Of a DNA stretch of 44,409 nucleotides, positions 1-8,714 are shown piece after piece. The position numbers and the translations under genes were made by a program. Source of the DNA: Faecalispora jeddahensis. Lineage in GTDB: Bacteria; Bacillota; Clostridia; Oscillospirales; Acutalibacteraceae. Each line of letters begins with the position of its first letter. Position 1 is the first letter of the stretch. The DNA lies in assembly GCF_000577335.1 (NCBI RefSeq), contig NZ_CBYL010000031.1, positions 1 through 44,409 of the forward strand. The letters are read 5' to 3'. Under the pieces are notes generated by a model. The model saw nothing but the letters and a program-made list of their open reading frames with translations, was not told where the DNA came from and did no database searches.

Positions 1-1
1 G

Positions 2-349
2 CGCCAGCCCGAGAGCCCGTCATACGAGATCCAGAGCGCGTCATATCAGAACTTCGACGAGCAGGAAACAGTATTGACCACCGATCAGTCCAATAACCTG
101 AACATGATTCTGTCGGTACCGCTTGAGGTAACGGTAGAAATCGGCAGTACCAAGCGTAAAATCAAAGAAATCCTCGATTTTACCGCCGGTACGATCCTGG
201 AGCTGGACAAACAGGCCGGTTCTCAGGTGGATATTTTTGTGAATGGTCAGCGGATTGCCAAGGGCGACGTTGTTGTTGTGGATGATTACTACGGAGTCCG
301 TATTACTGAAATATCAAGTAATGTTGATATTATCAATGCTTTAAAATAA
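2..349 (+). CDS. fliY: Flagellar motor switch protein FliY/FliN, C-terminal part (5' end outside the window)
   Basis: The reading frame is open from the first bases of the window, so only the C-terminal ~115 residues are present. The last ~75 residues form a SpoA/FliN domain, recognisable by IPLEVTVEIG-type spacing (here VPLEVTVEIG), then GTILELDK and a VNG..IAKGDVVVVDDYYGVRI core. FliN-type domains build the lower C-ring of the switch complex that takes the CheY signal. The upstream linker is polar (Q/S/E-rich), as in FliY, where a CheC-like phosphatase half precedes the SpoA domain. Because cheY follows directly, as in Bacillus and Clostridia, FliY is preferred over plain FliN, but the N-terminal half is needed to decide. 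A TTG at 74 is an internal codon, not the start. Confidence 0.85.
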   Translation, partial: RQPESPSYEIQSASYQNFDEQETVLTTDQSNNLNMILSVPLEVTVEIGSTKRKIKEILDFTAGTILELDKQAGSQVDIFVNGQRIAKGDVVVVDDYYGVRITEISSNVDIINALK

Positions 350-383
350 AGAATAAGGATTTCATCTTATAGGAGGAACGATC

Positions 384-746
384 ATGGGAAAGAAAATTAT
401 GCTGGTGGATGATGCTGCATTTATGCGGATGATGATTAAAGACACCTTGCAGAAGAACGGCTACACCGAAATTGTGGAGGCCGGCAACGGCGAGCAGGCT
501 CTCGCAACTTACGCGGCTGAAAAGCCGGATTTGGTTCTGATGGACATCACCATGCCGGTGATGGACGGTCTGGAGGCGCTCCGCCGCCTCCGCGAGATGG
601 ACAGCAGCGCCAGGGTGGTTATGTGTTCGGCGATGGGCCAGGAAACCATGGTTGTGGACGCACTCAAGCTTGGCGCAAAGGATTTCATTGTGAAGCCCTT
701 TAAGCCGGACCGTATCATGAAGACAGTTAACAGCATTTTAGGCTGA
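384..746 (+). CDS. cheY: Chemotaxis response regulator CheY
   Basis: A single-domain receiver of 120 residues with no output domain, the usual length for CheY. The acidic pair D9-D10, the phosphoacceptor D54 in VLMDITMP, S82 at the switch threonine position and K104 in VKPF are all present. Phospho-CheY binds the flagellar switch and changes rotation. A clear AGGAGG lies at 371-376, 7 bases before the ATG. The gene sits between fliY and fliO, the clostridial/bacillar order, which makes a motility role very likely. Confidence 0.95.
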   Translation: MGKKIMLVDDAAFMRMMIKDTLQKNGYTEIVEAGNGEQALATYAAEKPDLVLMDITMPVMDGLEALRRLREMDSSARVVMCSAMGQETMVVDALKLGAKDFIVKPFKPDRIMKTVNSILG

Positions 747-770
747 TGCATATTCAAAGGGGGAGAGCGC

Positions 771-1187
771 ATGGGTGACGACTTTTTCTCTTTGCTGTTC
801 TCTCTGTTTGGCATAGCGATCATTCTGTTTGGCTGCTATGCGTTCAGCAAGTATGCCGCAAAGAAGATCAATACATTTTCCAATTCCCAGAATATTAAAA
901 TTCTGGAAAAGGTTCCTTTGTCGCAGGACAAAGGACTGGCCCTGGCGCAGATCTGCGGTAAGTATTACTTAATCGGCTTTTCCAGCCAGAGTATTGAAAT
1001 TTTGCAGGAGCTTTCGGCCGATGAGCTGAAGCCGGAGGAAGAAAGCAGGCCGGCGGCCAGCTTTGTGAATCTGTTTCAGCAGGCCAGGAAAAACGGATGG
1101 AGCGTGAAATCGTTTGATGAGTTCAGGGGAGCCGAAGCCGGAAAAAGAAAAGGTAGAGGCCAAAACAGTGAAGACGAAGAGCCGTAA
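771..1187 (+). CDS. fliO: Flagellar biosynthesis protein FliO (FliZ-like)
   Basis: A 138-residue protein with one N-terminal membrane segment at about residues 5-25, followed by a small soluble domain with the FliO-type pattern IKILEKVPLSQDKGLALAQI and YYLIGFS. FliO helps assemble the FliP ring of the flagellar type III export gate and is poorly conserved, so position matters: it lies between cheY and fliP. The C-terminus is charged and low-complexity (KRKGRGQNSEDEEP). A GGGGGAG site lies just before the ATG. Its 3' end overlaps the chosen fliP start by 20 bases, suggesting translational coupling. Confidence 0.85.
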   Translation: MGDDFFSLLFSLFGIAIILFGCYAFSKYAAKKINTFSNSQNIKILEKVPLSQDKGLALAQICGKYYLIGFSSQSIEILQELSADELKPEEESRPAASFVNLFQQARKNGWSVKSFDEFRGAEAGKRKGRGQNSEDEEP

Positions 1188-1908
1188 AAAAATTCTGGTA
1201 ACGGCGCTGCTTTCGCTGGTGCTGATGGCTTTTCTCCCGGTTCAGGCGTCCGCCGCCTCCACCGGAATCCAGATCAACGGCAACGGGGTAGATACGCTCG
1301 AGATGATCCAGATGTTTTTGATTCTGGCTCTCGCACCGTCCATTCTGATCATGACGACGTGTTTTACGCGGATCATCATTGTGCTGTCGTTTTTGCGCAA
1401 TGCGCTGGGCTTGCAGCAAACGCCCCCGAATCAGGTGCTGATCGGGATGGCCCTGTTCCTGTCGCTGTTCATCATGTCGCCGGTGCTCACGCAGATCAAT
1501 GAGGACGCTTACCAGCCGTATAAAGAAGAGCAGATCACGCAGGAGCAGTTTGTTCAGAGGGCGGCTGTACCGATGAAGGAATTTATGCTCAAGCAGACCA
1601 AGAAGGATGATTTGAATCTGTTTTTGAACCTTTCCAAAACGGAAATCAAATCCGCGGAGGAAGCGCCCCTAACGGTGGTGATTCCCGCGTTTATGACCAG
1701 CGAGCTGCGCCGGGCTTTCCTGATCGGTTTTCTGATCTTTATCCCGTTTTTGATCATCGACATGGTGGTTTCCAGCACGCTGATGTCCATGGGTATGATC
1801 ATGCTGCCGCCTGCTATCATTTCTCTGCCGTTCAAGCTGCTGCTGTTCGTTCTGGTAGATGGCTGGGGCCTGCTGTTCAAGACTCTGGTTGCCAGCTTTA
1901 ACATGTAG
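1168..1908 (+). CDS. fliP: Flagellar export gate protein FliP
   Basis: FliP family membrane protein, the core of the FliP5-FliQ4-FliR1 export gate. Recognisable stretches are TCFTRIIIVLSFLRNALG, QTPPNQVLIGMALFL, and the C-terminal ELRRAFLIGFLIFIPFLIID...MGMIMLPP. The start is set at GTG 1168, because AGGTAGAGG at 1151-1159 stands 8 bases upstream and the protein then opens with a normal signal peptide (basic KTKSRKK, a hydrophobic run, then VQASA). Earlier TTG 1114 or ATG 1117 starts would add a highly charged tail before the signal peptide and are less likely. Length 246 residues, normal for the family. Confidence 0.93.
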   Translation: MKTKSRKKILVTALLSLVLMAFLPVQASAASTGIQINGNGVDTLEMIQMFLILALAPSILIMTTCFTRIIIVLSFLRNALGLQQTPPNQVLIGMALFLSLFIMSPVLTQINEDAYQPYKEEQITQEQFVQRAAVPMKEFMLKQTKKDDLNLFLNLSKTEIKSAEEAPLTVVIPAFMTSELRRAFLIGFLIFIPFLIIDMVVSSTLMSMGMIMLPPAIISLPFKLLLFVLVDGWGLLFKTLVASFNM

Positions 1909-1944
1909 CGTTGGCGCCACACTATTCGGAAGGATTTTTATTTC

Positions 1945-2211
1945 ATGACGACATCTGAGATTATCGGGGTATTTCAGGCGGCGATTCTCGCCACCATGAA
2001 GCTTGCGCTGCCGATTCTGGTTTCCAGCGTGCTGATCGGCCTTGTGATAGCGGTGCTTCAGGCGGCGACACAGATTCACGAGCAGACACTCTCGTTTGTT
2101 CCGAAGCTCTTGATCATCGCCGTGGTGCTGATTCTGCTGGGGCCGTGGATGATGGAGGTCATGAGCGATTTTGTTACTTACATTTTCAGCTTGATCGCAA
2201 GCCTGAATTAG
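1945..2211 (+). CDS. fliQ: Flagellar export gate protein FliQ
   Basis: An 88-residue protein with two hydrophobic helices (about 15-38 and 53-75) and the FliQ signature around VLQAATQIHEQTLSFVPKL. FliQ packs around the FliP/FliR core of the flagellar export gate. The length is typical. A GGAAGGA site lies upstream of the ATG. It sits between fliP and fliR with short gaps, as expected for one transcript. Confidence 0.93.
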   Translation: MTTSEIIGVFQAAILATMKLALPILVSSVLIGLVIAVLQAATQIHEQTLSFVPKLLIIAVVLILLGPWMMEVMSDFVTYIFSLIASLN

Positions 2212-2258
2212 GGGCTGTTTGATCAACAAGTCCAAAAAAGGAGCAGAAAGGGTTCGGA

Positions 2259-3035
2259 ATGTTAGATCTTGTCACTCTCAATTACAACGTAACTCTTTTG
2301 CTCCTGATTTTTATGCGTATGACGGGCTGTGTGGTATTCAGCCCGATTTTTGGGCGAACCAGTATCCCGGTGGTGATCCGGGTGGGCCTGACGCTCATGC
2401 TGTCGCTGTTTTCCTATCAGCTTGTTCCGGTGCGGACAGTGGTGCTTCCAAGCTTTCTCATCTTTTTTGTCACCATGCTGCGCGAGCTGCTGCTGGGCTT
2501 TCTGATCGGCTTTATCATTCAGATGTTTTTATCGGTGATTCTGATCAGCGGTGAAAATATGGACATGCAGATCGGTATCTCCATGTCGAAGATTTACGAT
2601 CCGCAGAGCAACGTTTCCATGCCGATCTCCGGCTCCTTCATCAACGCGATGTTCTTTCTCCTCTTTTTTGCCACCGGTGCGCATCGAACGCTCATTCAGG
2701 TGTTTGTGCAGCTCTGTGTCATGGTTCCATATGGGGAGCTCGCCATCGATCGGCAGATTTTTTCCCATCTGGTGGAGCTGTTCCGCCTGATCCTGATCTA
2801 CGCGGTGAAAATGTCGCTGCCGATCATGGCGTCGCAGCTGATTACGGAATTTGCGGTTGGTCTGGTCATGAAGGCCGTGCCCCGGCTGAACATTTTCATG
2901 ATCAATATACAGATCAAGGTACTTCTGGGTTTTGGGATTCTCTTTCTGATGGCCGGGCCTTTGGCGTCCTTCCTTGAAAGGATGATCGACCTGATGTTTG
3001 ATCAGATCGGCGGGGTTTACCGGATGCTGATGTAG
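2259..3035 (+). CDS. fliR: Flagellar export gate protein FliR
   Basis: A 258-residue multi-pass membrane protein with the FliR pattern: RMTGCVVFSPIFGR near residue 20, MLRELLLGFLIGFIIQ in the middle, and PRLNIFMINIQIKVLLGF near the end. FliR is the single-copy component that completes the FliP/Q/R export gate. The gap to fliQ is under 50 bases, with purine-rich ribosome-binding sequence before the ATG (AAAGGG near 2246-2251). No sign of damage or fusion to FlhB, which is its next neighbour. Confidence 0.93.
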   Translation: MLDLVTLNYNVTLLLLIFMRMTGCVVFSPIFGRTSIPVVIRVGLTLMLSLFSYQLVPVRTVVLPSFLIFFVTMLRELLLGFLIGFIIQMFLSVILISGENMDMQIGISMSKIYDPQSNVSMPISGSFINAMFFLLFFATGAHRTLIQVFVQLCVMVPYGELAIDRQIFSHLVELFRLILIYAVKMSLPIMASQLITEFAVGLVMKAVPRLNIFMINIQIKVLLGFGILFLMAGPLASFLERMIDLMFDQIGGVYRMLM

Positions 3036-3087
3036 CGCGGCGCCATTCCCGCTGATTCTGAAAGCGGTGCAAAAGGGGGGGATGACA

Positions 3088-4167
3088 ATGCCGGACAGCA
3101 GTAAAACCGAAAAGGCTACCCCGAAAAAACGGGAAGACGAACGAAAAAAGGGTAATATTTTTCAAAGCACAGACATTGTCAGCGCTCTGAGCCTGCTGGT
3201 CATTTTTATGATTCTGCGCGCGACCCTGCCGCATTCCTACGAATTCATGCAGCAGTTTCTGACCCGCTATTTTTCTTACACCTCTTCGATGGACAGGATG
3301 ACGCAGGCCACGGTCATCGATATTGCCAAGGACTGCACTGTGGCTATATTTTCTCTGGCGGGGCCGATCATGCTCGCTTCTATAGCGGCGGCGATTATCG
3401 GTACCGGCATACAGACGAAGCTGAAATTCTCGAAAGAAAAGATCAAGTTCAAATTCTCGAATATCAGCCCACTGCAGGGGCTCAAACGTATTTTTTCCCT
3501 TCGCTCTGTGGTGGAGCTGTTTAAATCCATCATCAAAATCGCGATTATGCTCTATTTGCTGTACACCTCGCTTCTGAGCATTTCGAATGATTTTACAAAG
3601 CTGATGTTTGCGGATGTCTACCAGGGAGTTCTGTTTATTCTGCGCAACATCATAAGCATTGTTTTAAAGCTGTGCGTCGCGTTTATCGCGATCTCCGCGC
3701 TGGATTACCTGTACCAGTGGTGGGAATACGAGCGGAATATCCGCATGTCAAAACAGGATTTGAAAGAAGAATACAAGCAGATGGAGGGCGACCCGTTCGT
3801 CAAGAGCCAGCAGCGCGAGCGCCGCAGAAAAATGTCGATGCAGCGCATGATGCAGCAGGTTCCCACGGCGGATGTGATTGTCAGAAACCCAACGCATTTT
3901 GCCGTTGCCCTTCGCTATGACATAGAGAAAGACGCCGCCCCGGTGGTGGTGGCAAAGGGGCAGGACTATTCGGCGCTGCGCATTATCGAGATCGCCGAAA
4001 AACACCATATCCCCATGACGGAAAATAAGCCCCTGGCTCAGGCACTGTACCGAGAGGTAGAGGTAGACCGGCCCATCCCGGCGGAATATTATGTGGTTCT
4101 GGCAGAAATTATGGCTTGGGTGTATTCCATGAAAAGAGGTTCAGCAGATATTGAAGGTTCTAAATAA
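3088..4167 (+). CDS. flhB: Flagellar export switch protein FlhB
   Basis: FlhB controls the change from rod/hook to filament export through self-cleavage in its cytoplasmic domain. The sequence opens with the typical SSKTEKATPKKREDERKKG, has four membrane segments in the first half, and carries the autocleavage motif N267-P268-T269-H270 with the flanking VRNPTHFAVALRY. The start is set at ATG 3088 because a run of seven G at 3075-3081 stands 6 bases before it. A GTG at 3067 would place that ribosome site inside the gene. With this start the protein has 359 residues, usual for the family. The 3' end overlaps flhA by 17 bases. Confidence 0.94.
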   Translation: MPDSSKTEKATPKKREDERKKGNIFQSTDIVSALSLLVIFMILRATLPHSYEFMQQFLTRYFSYTSSMDRMTQATVIDIAKDCTVAIFSLAGPIMLASIAAAIIGTGIQTKLKFSKEKIKFKFSNISPLQGLKRIFSLRSVVELFKSIIKIAIMLYLLYTSLLSISNDFTKLMFADVYQGVLFILRNIISIVLKLCVAFIAISALDYLYQWWEYERNIRMSKQDLKEEYKQMEGDPFVKSQQRERRRKMSMQRMMQQVPTADVIVRNPTHFAVALRYDIEKDAAPVVVAKGQDYSALRIIEIAEKHHIPMTENKPLAQALYREVEVDRPIPAEYYVVLAEIMAWVYSMKRGSADIEGSK

Positions 4168-6226
4168 CGTTATAACAGTTTTTGTTATCATTATTATCGC
4201 TTTTATCATCATACCTCTTCCCACATTCTTTTTGGACATGATGTTCATTCTGAACATTACCTTGTCGATTCTGATTTTGCTGATGACCATGTACGTGAAA
4301 AACTCGCTGCAGTTTTCGGTTTTTCCGTCCATGCTTCTCATTACGACACTGTTCCGGCTTTCGCTGAACATTTCCTCCACGCGTCTGATCCTGAGGGAAT
4401 CCGGCCATGCCGGACAGGTGATTTCCACGTTCGGCACGTTTGTTCTGGGCGGCAATATCGTCATTGGCTTTATTATCTTTCTGATCATCGTTCTGGTCAA
4501 TTTCCTCGTCATCACGAAGGGCGCGGAACGCGTTTCCGAAGTTTCGGCCCGTTTTAAATTGGATGCAATGCCCGGCAAGCAGATGGCGATCGACGCGGAT
4601 TTAAGCTCCGGCCTGATTTCGGAGGAAGTTGCCCTGACCCGCCGCAACGACATTCAGCGAGAGGCAGAATTCTACGGCGCCATGGATGGTGCCACCAAGT
4701 TCGTCAAGGGCGATGCGATTGCGTCCATCGTCATTACGCTCATCAACTTTCTGGGCGGCACCATTATCGGTATGGTGCAGGGCGGGCAGGATTTCGGCAC
4801 GGTGCTGACGACCTACACGATCGCCACCGTCGGTGAGGGCCTGGTCTCTCAGCTTCCCGCACTTCTGATCTCTACCGCAACCGGTATGATCGTCACCCGC
4901 GCGGCGTCCGATTCCAGCCTGAGCGTGGACGTGGCCCGCCAGTTCTCATCGCAGCCTTTGGTTCTGCTGATTTCCGGTGTCGCGATCTCCTTTCTCTGCC
5001 TGATTCCCGGAATGCCGAAGCTCCAGATTCTGCTGATTGCCGGCACCATGATCACTCTGGGGATCGTGCTTCTCAGACACGCCCGACAGACGGAACAGGA
5101 GCAGGCGCTGGCTGTGGCAGGCGCAGGGCCCGGTGCGGCAGTTGGCGCTGAAGTGGAAGATGAAACTGCTTATTACAAGAATATTGATAACATATACGGT
5201 CTGCTGCAGATCGACCTGATCGAGATGGAGTTCGGGTACAGTATTATCCCGCTGGTCGATGAAAACAGCGGCAGCAGCTTTATCGACCGTCTGGTCACGT
5301 TCCGCAAGCAGTTTGCCGTTGAGATGGGCATGGTGATCCCGGCGGTGCGCCTGCGGGATAACGGGATGCTCAATCCCAATCAGTATGTGATCAAGGTCAA
5401 AGGGGAGGTCGTCAGCGAGGGTGAGGTTCTTATCGACTACTACCTGGCGCTGGACCCCGGCAACCTGACCGGCACGATCGATGGCATAGAGACCATCGAG
5501 CCCGCTTACGGAATCCCGAGCAAGTGGATCACTACCGACAAAAAGGAACTGGCGGAGATTTACGGCTACACGGTAATCGATCCCCTTTCCGTTGTCGTTA
5601 CCCATCTGTCGGAAACGATCCGCAAGCATGCCTACGAGGTTCTCACTCGTCAGGATGCCATTCAGCTTCTGGAATCCGCGAAGAAGGCCGATTCTGCTCT
5701 GGTGGACGATGTGGTGCCGAATCTGGTGTCTTACAGCCGCCTGCAGAAGGTGCTGTGCGCCCTGCTCAAAGAGGGTGTGCCGATCCGCGACATGGAAACG
5801 ATCCTCAGCACGCTTTCCGATTATGCCGCTACCGTGCGCGAAACAGAGGTTCTGACCGAATATGTGCGTCAGGCCCTGAAGAGAACCATCACCCGCAAAT
5901 GGTCCGACGGCGGTCAGATCCGCGTCATTACGCTGGACAGCGAGGTGGAGCGCGTCATCGCGAATTCCATCAACCGCAACGATCAGGGCTCGTATCTGTC
6001 GATGGACCCACAGACAACGCAGACGATTATTACGAAGCTGCTTGACAGCATCAAGAAGGTCAAGGCCGTTATCAATGTGCCGATCATCCTGACCTCGCCG
6101 GTGGTGCGCATTTATTTCAGCAAGCTGCTCGAGCAGTTTTATCCCGGCGCGGTGGTGCTCTCTTTCAGTGAACTGAATTCCGACGTGCAGATACAGGCCG
6201 TGGCGAATATTACTCTGGAGCCGTAA
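4151..6226 (+). CDS. flhA: Flagellar export gate protein FlhA
   Basis: A 691-residue protein: about 300 N-terminal residues of membrane segments, then a long cytoplasmic domain that docks export chaperones and substrates. The signature KGAERVSEVSARFKLDAMPG is the FHIPEP family motif. The start is a TTG at 4151, inside the end of flhB, with AGAGG at 4135-4139. The overlap suggests coupling to flhB. No flhF or flhG follows, unlike the usual Firmicutes order; only 50 bases separate it from the sigma factor gene. Confidence 0.94.
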   Translation: MKVLNNVITVFVIIIIAFIIIPLPTFFLDMMFILNITLSILILLMTMYVKNSLQFSVFPSMLLITTLFRLSLNISSTRLILRESGHAGQVISTFGTFVLGGNIVIGFIIFLIIVLVNFLVITKGAERVSEVSARFKLDAMPGKQMAIDADLSSGLISEEVALTRRNDIQREAEFYGAMDGATKFVKGDAIASIVITLINFLGGTIIGMVQGGQDFGTVLTTYTIATVGEGLVSQLPALLISTATGMIVTRAASDSSLSVDVARQFSSQPLVLLISGVAISFLCLIPGMPKLQILLIAGTMITLGIVLLRHARQTEQEQALAVAGAGPGAAVGAEVEDETAYYKNIDNIYGLLQIDLIEMEFGYSIIPLVDENSGSSFIDRLVTFRKQFAVEMGMVIPAVRLRDNGMLNPNQYVIKVKGEVVSEGEVLIDYYLALDPGNLTGTIDGIETIEPAYGIPSKWITTDKKELAEIYGYTVIDPLSVVVTHLSETIRKHAYEVLTRQDAIQLLESAKKADSALVDDVVPNLVSYSRLQKVLCALLKEGVPIRDMETILSTLSDYAATVRETEVLTEYVRQALKRTITRKWSDGGQIRVITLDSEVERVIANSINRNDQGSYLSMDPQTTQTIITKLLDSIKKVKAVINVPIILTSPVVRIYFSKLLEQFYPGAVVLSFSELNSDVQIQAVANITLEP

Positions 6227-6276
6227 ACCGGTGTTTATCAGACGATCGAACCCGATCAAGGAGGTGAAACAGCTGG

Positions 6277-7047
6277 ATGGAACGAGTAATCACGAAGCAG
6301 AAAACGACGGAAGACCTGTGGGAAGAATACCTTCAGAATAAAGAGGAAGATGTCCGCAATACGCTTGTCATCCGCTATGGGTATATCGTCAAATGCATTG
6401 CCCTGAAAACAGTGGGAGCCTACCAGCATTTCACTTATATGGATGATCTGGTCAATGAGGGACTGATCGCCCTGCTGGACGCGGTGGAAAAATTCGACCC
6501 GGAAAAAAAGGTCAAATTCGAAACCTATGCCTCCATTAAGGTGCGCGGCGCGATGATCGATTACATACGCAAGCAGGATTGCTTTCCTCGGCGCCTGAAA
6601 CGGATCGCCAAGAACATCAGCGATGCGGAAAACACGCTCAGCTATGAGCTGGGCCGTTATCCCACAGAAAGCGAAATGGCGGAGCATCTGAACGTTTCCG
6701 TTGAGGAGTACCAGAAAATGCAGGCCGAAACCTGTGCGCTCTCCATGCTTTCTTTTGAAGAGATGATCTATGAAAAAGGCGTGGAAGATGTGCGGTTCAG
6801 CGTATCCAACGATTCCATTCAGGGACCGGAGCAGGTTGTGGCCGAAAAAGAGCTGCAGGTTGTTCTGGCGGAATACATTGAAAAGCTCAATGAAAAAGAG
6901 AAAATGGTCATTTCGCTTTATTATAAGGAACAGATGAAGATCAAAGAAATCTCGGCGGTCATGGGAATCAGCGACTCCCGCGTATCGCAGATTCACTCAA
7001 ACGGATTAAAAAAGCTCAAGCGATTTTTGACGGAATACAATTCGTAA
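6277..7047 (+). CDS. fliA: Flagellar/motility sigma factor, sigma-28 (FliA/SigD/WhiG type)
   Basis: A 256-residue sigma-70-family protein with no region 1.1. Region 2 is visible at about residues 25-105 (VNEGLIALLDAVEKFDP, KFETYASIKVRGAMIDYIRK), region 3 at about 105-170 including LSYELGRYPTESEMAEHL, and region 4 at about 195-250 with the helix-turn-helix IKEISAVMGISDSRVSQIHS. This spacing is that of FliA/WhiG factors, which direct late flagellar and chemotaxis genes. A near-perfect AAGGAGGTGA at 6259-6268 precedes the ATG. It lies 50 bases after flhA and 14 bases before a rod/hook gene, as in clostridial flagellar operons. Confidence 0.94.
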   Translation: MERVITKQKTTEDLWEEYLQNKEEDVRNTLVIRYGYIVKCIALKTVGAYQHFTYMDDLVNEGLIALLDAVEKFDPEKKVKFETYASIKVRGAMIDYIRKQDCFPRRLKRIAKNISDAENTLSYELGRYPTESEMAEHLNVSVEEYQKMQAETCALSMLSFEEMIYEKGVEDVRFSVSNDSIQGPEQVVAEKELQVVLAEYIEKLNEKEKMVISLYYKEQMKIKEISAVMGISDSRVSQIHSNGLKKLKRFLTEYNS

Positions 7048-7061
7048 AGGAGACGATTCCT

Positions 7062-7802
7062 ATGGAGAGAGGGTTTTACACACTGAGTTCCGGCATGCTG
7101 ACCCAGTCCAGAAAGCTGACGGCGGTCAGTAATAACATTGCCAACGTAGAGACGGCCGGATATAAAAGGAACATTGTGACCTCTTCTACCTTCGGCAACC
7201 TGATGATTCACCGTCTGAACAATCAGGGCGATGTGCCGATCGGTGAAATGAGCATGATGACTGCGGCGGATCAGACGAATGTGATTCATTCCGAAGGGAG
7301 CCTGAAGGAAACCGGCCGCACGCTGGATTTCGCGATTACGGGCGAAGGCTTCTTCGCGGTTCAGAAGGACAACGGATTGGTATATACCCGCAACGGCAGC
7401 TTTAATGTGGATGAAGAGGGATACCTTGTCAGCCAAGACCTTGGCGGCCGCGTCATGGGAGCAAACGGCCCGATCCGCGTGGGAACAGACCAGTTTGATG
7501 CGGACGCGCAGGGGAATATCAGTGTCGGCGGCAATCAGGTTGGGTCTTTGGCTGTCTATCAGTTTGCGGATTACAATGACCTGAAATCTGCCGGGCAGGA
7601 ATCCTTTACCGCAGCGGGAGGCGCTCAGCAGATGCAGTTCCCTCAGCTCAAATGGAAATATGTAGAGGGCTCGAATGTAGACGCTGCTCAGGAAATGACT
7701 GACGCCATTGCGATTCAAAGAGGGCTTCAGACCTGCACGCAGGCGCTGAAAATGTACGATCAGATTTTATCCCGCACCGTGACGGAGATCGGTAAGATAT
7801 AA
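7062..7802 (+). CDS. Flagellar rod/hook-basal body protein, FlgF/FlgG family (first copy)
   Basis: A 246-residue axial protein with the N-terminal rod motif (LTAVSNNIANVETAGYKR), a central beta-rich domain with GEGFFAVQKDNGLVYTRNGSF, and the C-terminal axial helix starting GSNVDAAQEMTDAI. Such proteins form the proximal and distal rod. In Bacillus the equivalents are FlhO and FlhP, in Clostridia they are often named FlgG1 and FlgG. Being first after the sigma gene it is probably the FlgF-like member, but FlgF and FlgG cannot be separated safely by eye. AAAGGAGA overlaps the sigma gene stop codon. Confidence 0.9.
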   Translation: MERGFYTLSSGMLTQSRKLTAVSNNIANVETAGYKRNIVTSSTFGNLMIHRLNNQGDVPIGEMSMMTAADQTNVIHSEGSLKETGRTLDFAITGEGFFAVQKDNGLVYTRNGSFNVDEEGYLVSQDLGGRVMGANGPIRVGTDQFDADAQGNISVGGNQVGSLAVYQFADYNDLKSAGQESFTAAGGAQQMQFPQLKWKYVEGSNVDAAQEMTDAIAIQRGLQTCTQALKMYDQILSRTVTEIGKI

Positions 7803-7811
7803 GATCGGTTT

Positions 7812-7834
7812 CATCGAAAGCAGCGCTTTCGATG
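7812..7834 (+). other. Perfect 10-bp inverted repeat between the two rod genes
   Basis: CATCGAAAGC (7812-7821) and GCTTTCGATG (7825-7834) are perfectly complementary with a 3-base loop. No T-tract follows, so it is not a classical terminator. It lies between two co-oriented flagellar genes, where an RNA hairpin could mark a processing or stability point. That function is inference. Confidence 0.6.
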
Positions 7835-7877
7835 TCAAATGAGAAACGGGTTTATTCAGAAAAGGGGAGAGGTACCC

Positions 7878-8582
7878 ATGATCAATTCATTTTATACGGC
7901 GGCCACCGGCACCATCCAGATGCAGAAGGGAATGGATGTAACGGCCAACAATATTGCGAACGTTTCCACCACCGGCTTTCAGGCGCAGAAGGGCGCCTTT
8001 GCCGATCTGGTGTATACCAATATCCATGCGGCTGAAGGAACGGACTCTGACCTCGTTTCCGGTCACGGGACGAAGCTTGCAAAGACAGATACCCTCTTTG
8101 CCGCCAGTGCGCTGGAAAACACCTCGCGTTCCCTCGACTATGCTCTGCCGGAGGCGTATCAGTTTTTCGCCATTCGCTCCGGGGATACGGTAAAGTACAC
8201 GCGCAACGGTAATTTCCATCTTTCCATGCAGGGGAACGCCAATTACCTGGTGTCTTCCGACGGCGGCTATGTACTGGGAGCGAACGGGCAGCCGATTCAG
8301 GTGACGGACGAGAGTGCGGCGGCCCCGGTGGGGGTGTTCACCTTCTCCAATTGTGACGGCCTGCAGAGAGAGGCCGGAACTTATTTTGTAGAGACAGAAG
8401 CCTCCGGCCAGGCTCAGGCGGTAAGGGACGCAGAGGTGCGGCAGGGATACCTGGAAAACTCCTCCGTGAGCCTGCCGGATGAAATGGCGACAATACTGGA
8501 AACGCAGCGTGCTTTCCAGCTCAACTCCAAAATGGTGCAGATTTCGGACGAAATTATGCAGACTGTCAACAGTCTGAGGTGA
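7878..8582 (+). CDS. Flagellar rod/hook-basal body protein, FlgG/FlgF family (second copy)
   Basis: A 234-residue paralogue of the preceding gene, with MDVTANNIANVSTTGFQAQKG at the N-terminus, a central YTRNGNFHLS strand region, and the C-terminal axial helix (VSLPDEMATILETQRAFQLNSKMVQISDEI). The start is ATG 7878, directly behind GGGGAGAGG at 7864-7872. An in-frame ATG at 7839 would bury that ribosome site and lacks its own. It is the likelier FlgG (distal rod) of the pair from its C-terminal ETQRAFQLNSK pattern, but this is not certain. Confidence 0.88.
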   Translation: MINSFYTAATGTIQMQKGMDVTANNIANVSTTGFQAQKGAFADLVYTNIHAAEGTDSDLVSGHGTKLAKTDTLFAASALENTSRSLDYALPEAYQFFAIRSGDTVKYTRNGNFHLSMQGNANYLVSSDGGYVLGANGQPIQVTDESAAAPVGVFTFSNCDGLQREAGTYFVETEASGQAQAVRDAEVRQGYLENSSVSLPDEMATILETQRAFQLNSKMVQISDEIMQTVNSLR

Positions 8583-8585
8583 TTT

Positions 8586-8690
8586 TATAGTCAATTCACT
8601 TTGAAAGCAGTTTTCCATAAGAACGGCAATTTCTTCCCTCATCGAAAACGGGGGAAGAAATCAACCGCTTTTTAAAGTGGCATTACTATA
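8586..8690 (+). repeat. Structured intergenic repeat, family A, copy 1
   Basis: The element begins TATAGTCAATTCA and ends ACTATA, giving short complementary ends (TATAGT/ACTATA). Inside are a 10-bp perfect stem (8629-8638 with 8652-8661) and a short second stem (CCGCTTT 8665-8671 with AAAGTGG 8674-8680). A second copy with the same beginning and the same order of stems but different stem bases lies at 34623-34714. Both copies stand just upstream of a ribosome binding site. It could be a small non-autonomous mobile element or an RNA leader. Confidence 0.6.
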
Positions 8691-8714
8691 TACTGTCAGA
8701 AAAGGGTGATGATT

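Noticed and set aside
4946-6259. Long 437-codon antisense frame opposite flhA, and similar long antisense frames elsewhere
   Set aside because: These are mirror frames of GC-rich coding sequence; they lack ribosome sites and known motifs, while the opposite strand encodes clear families.
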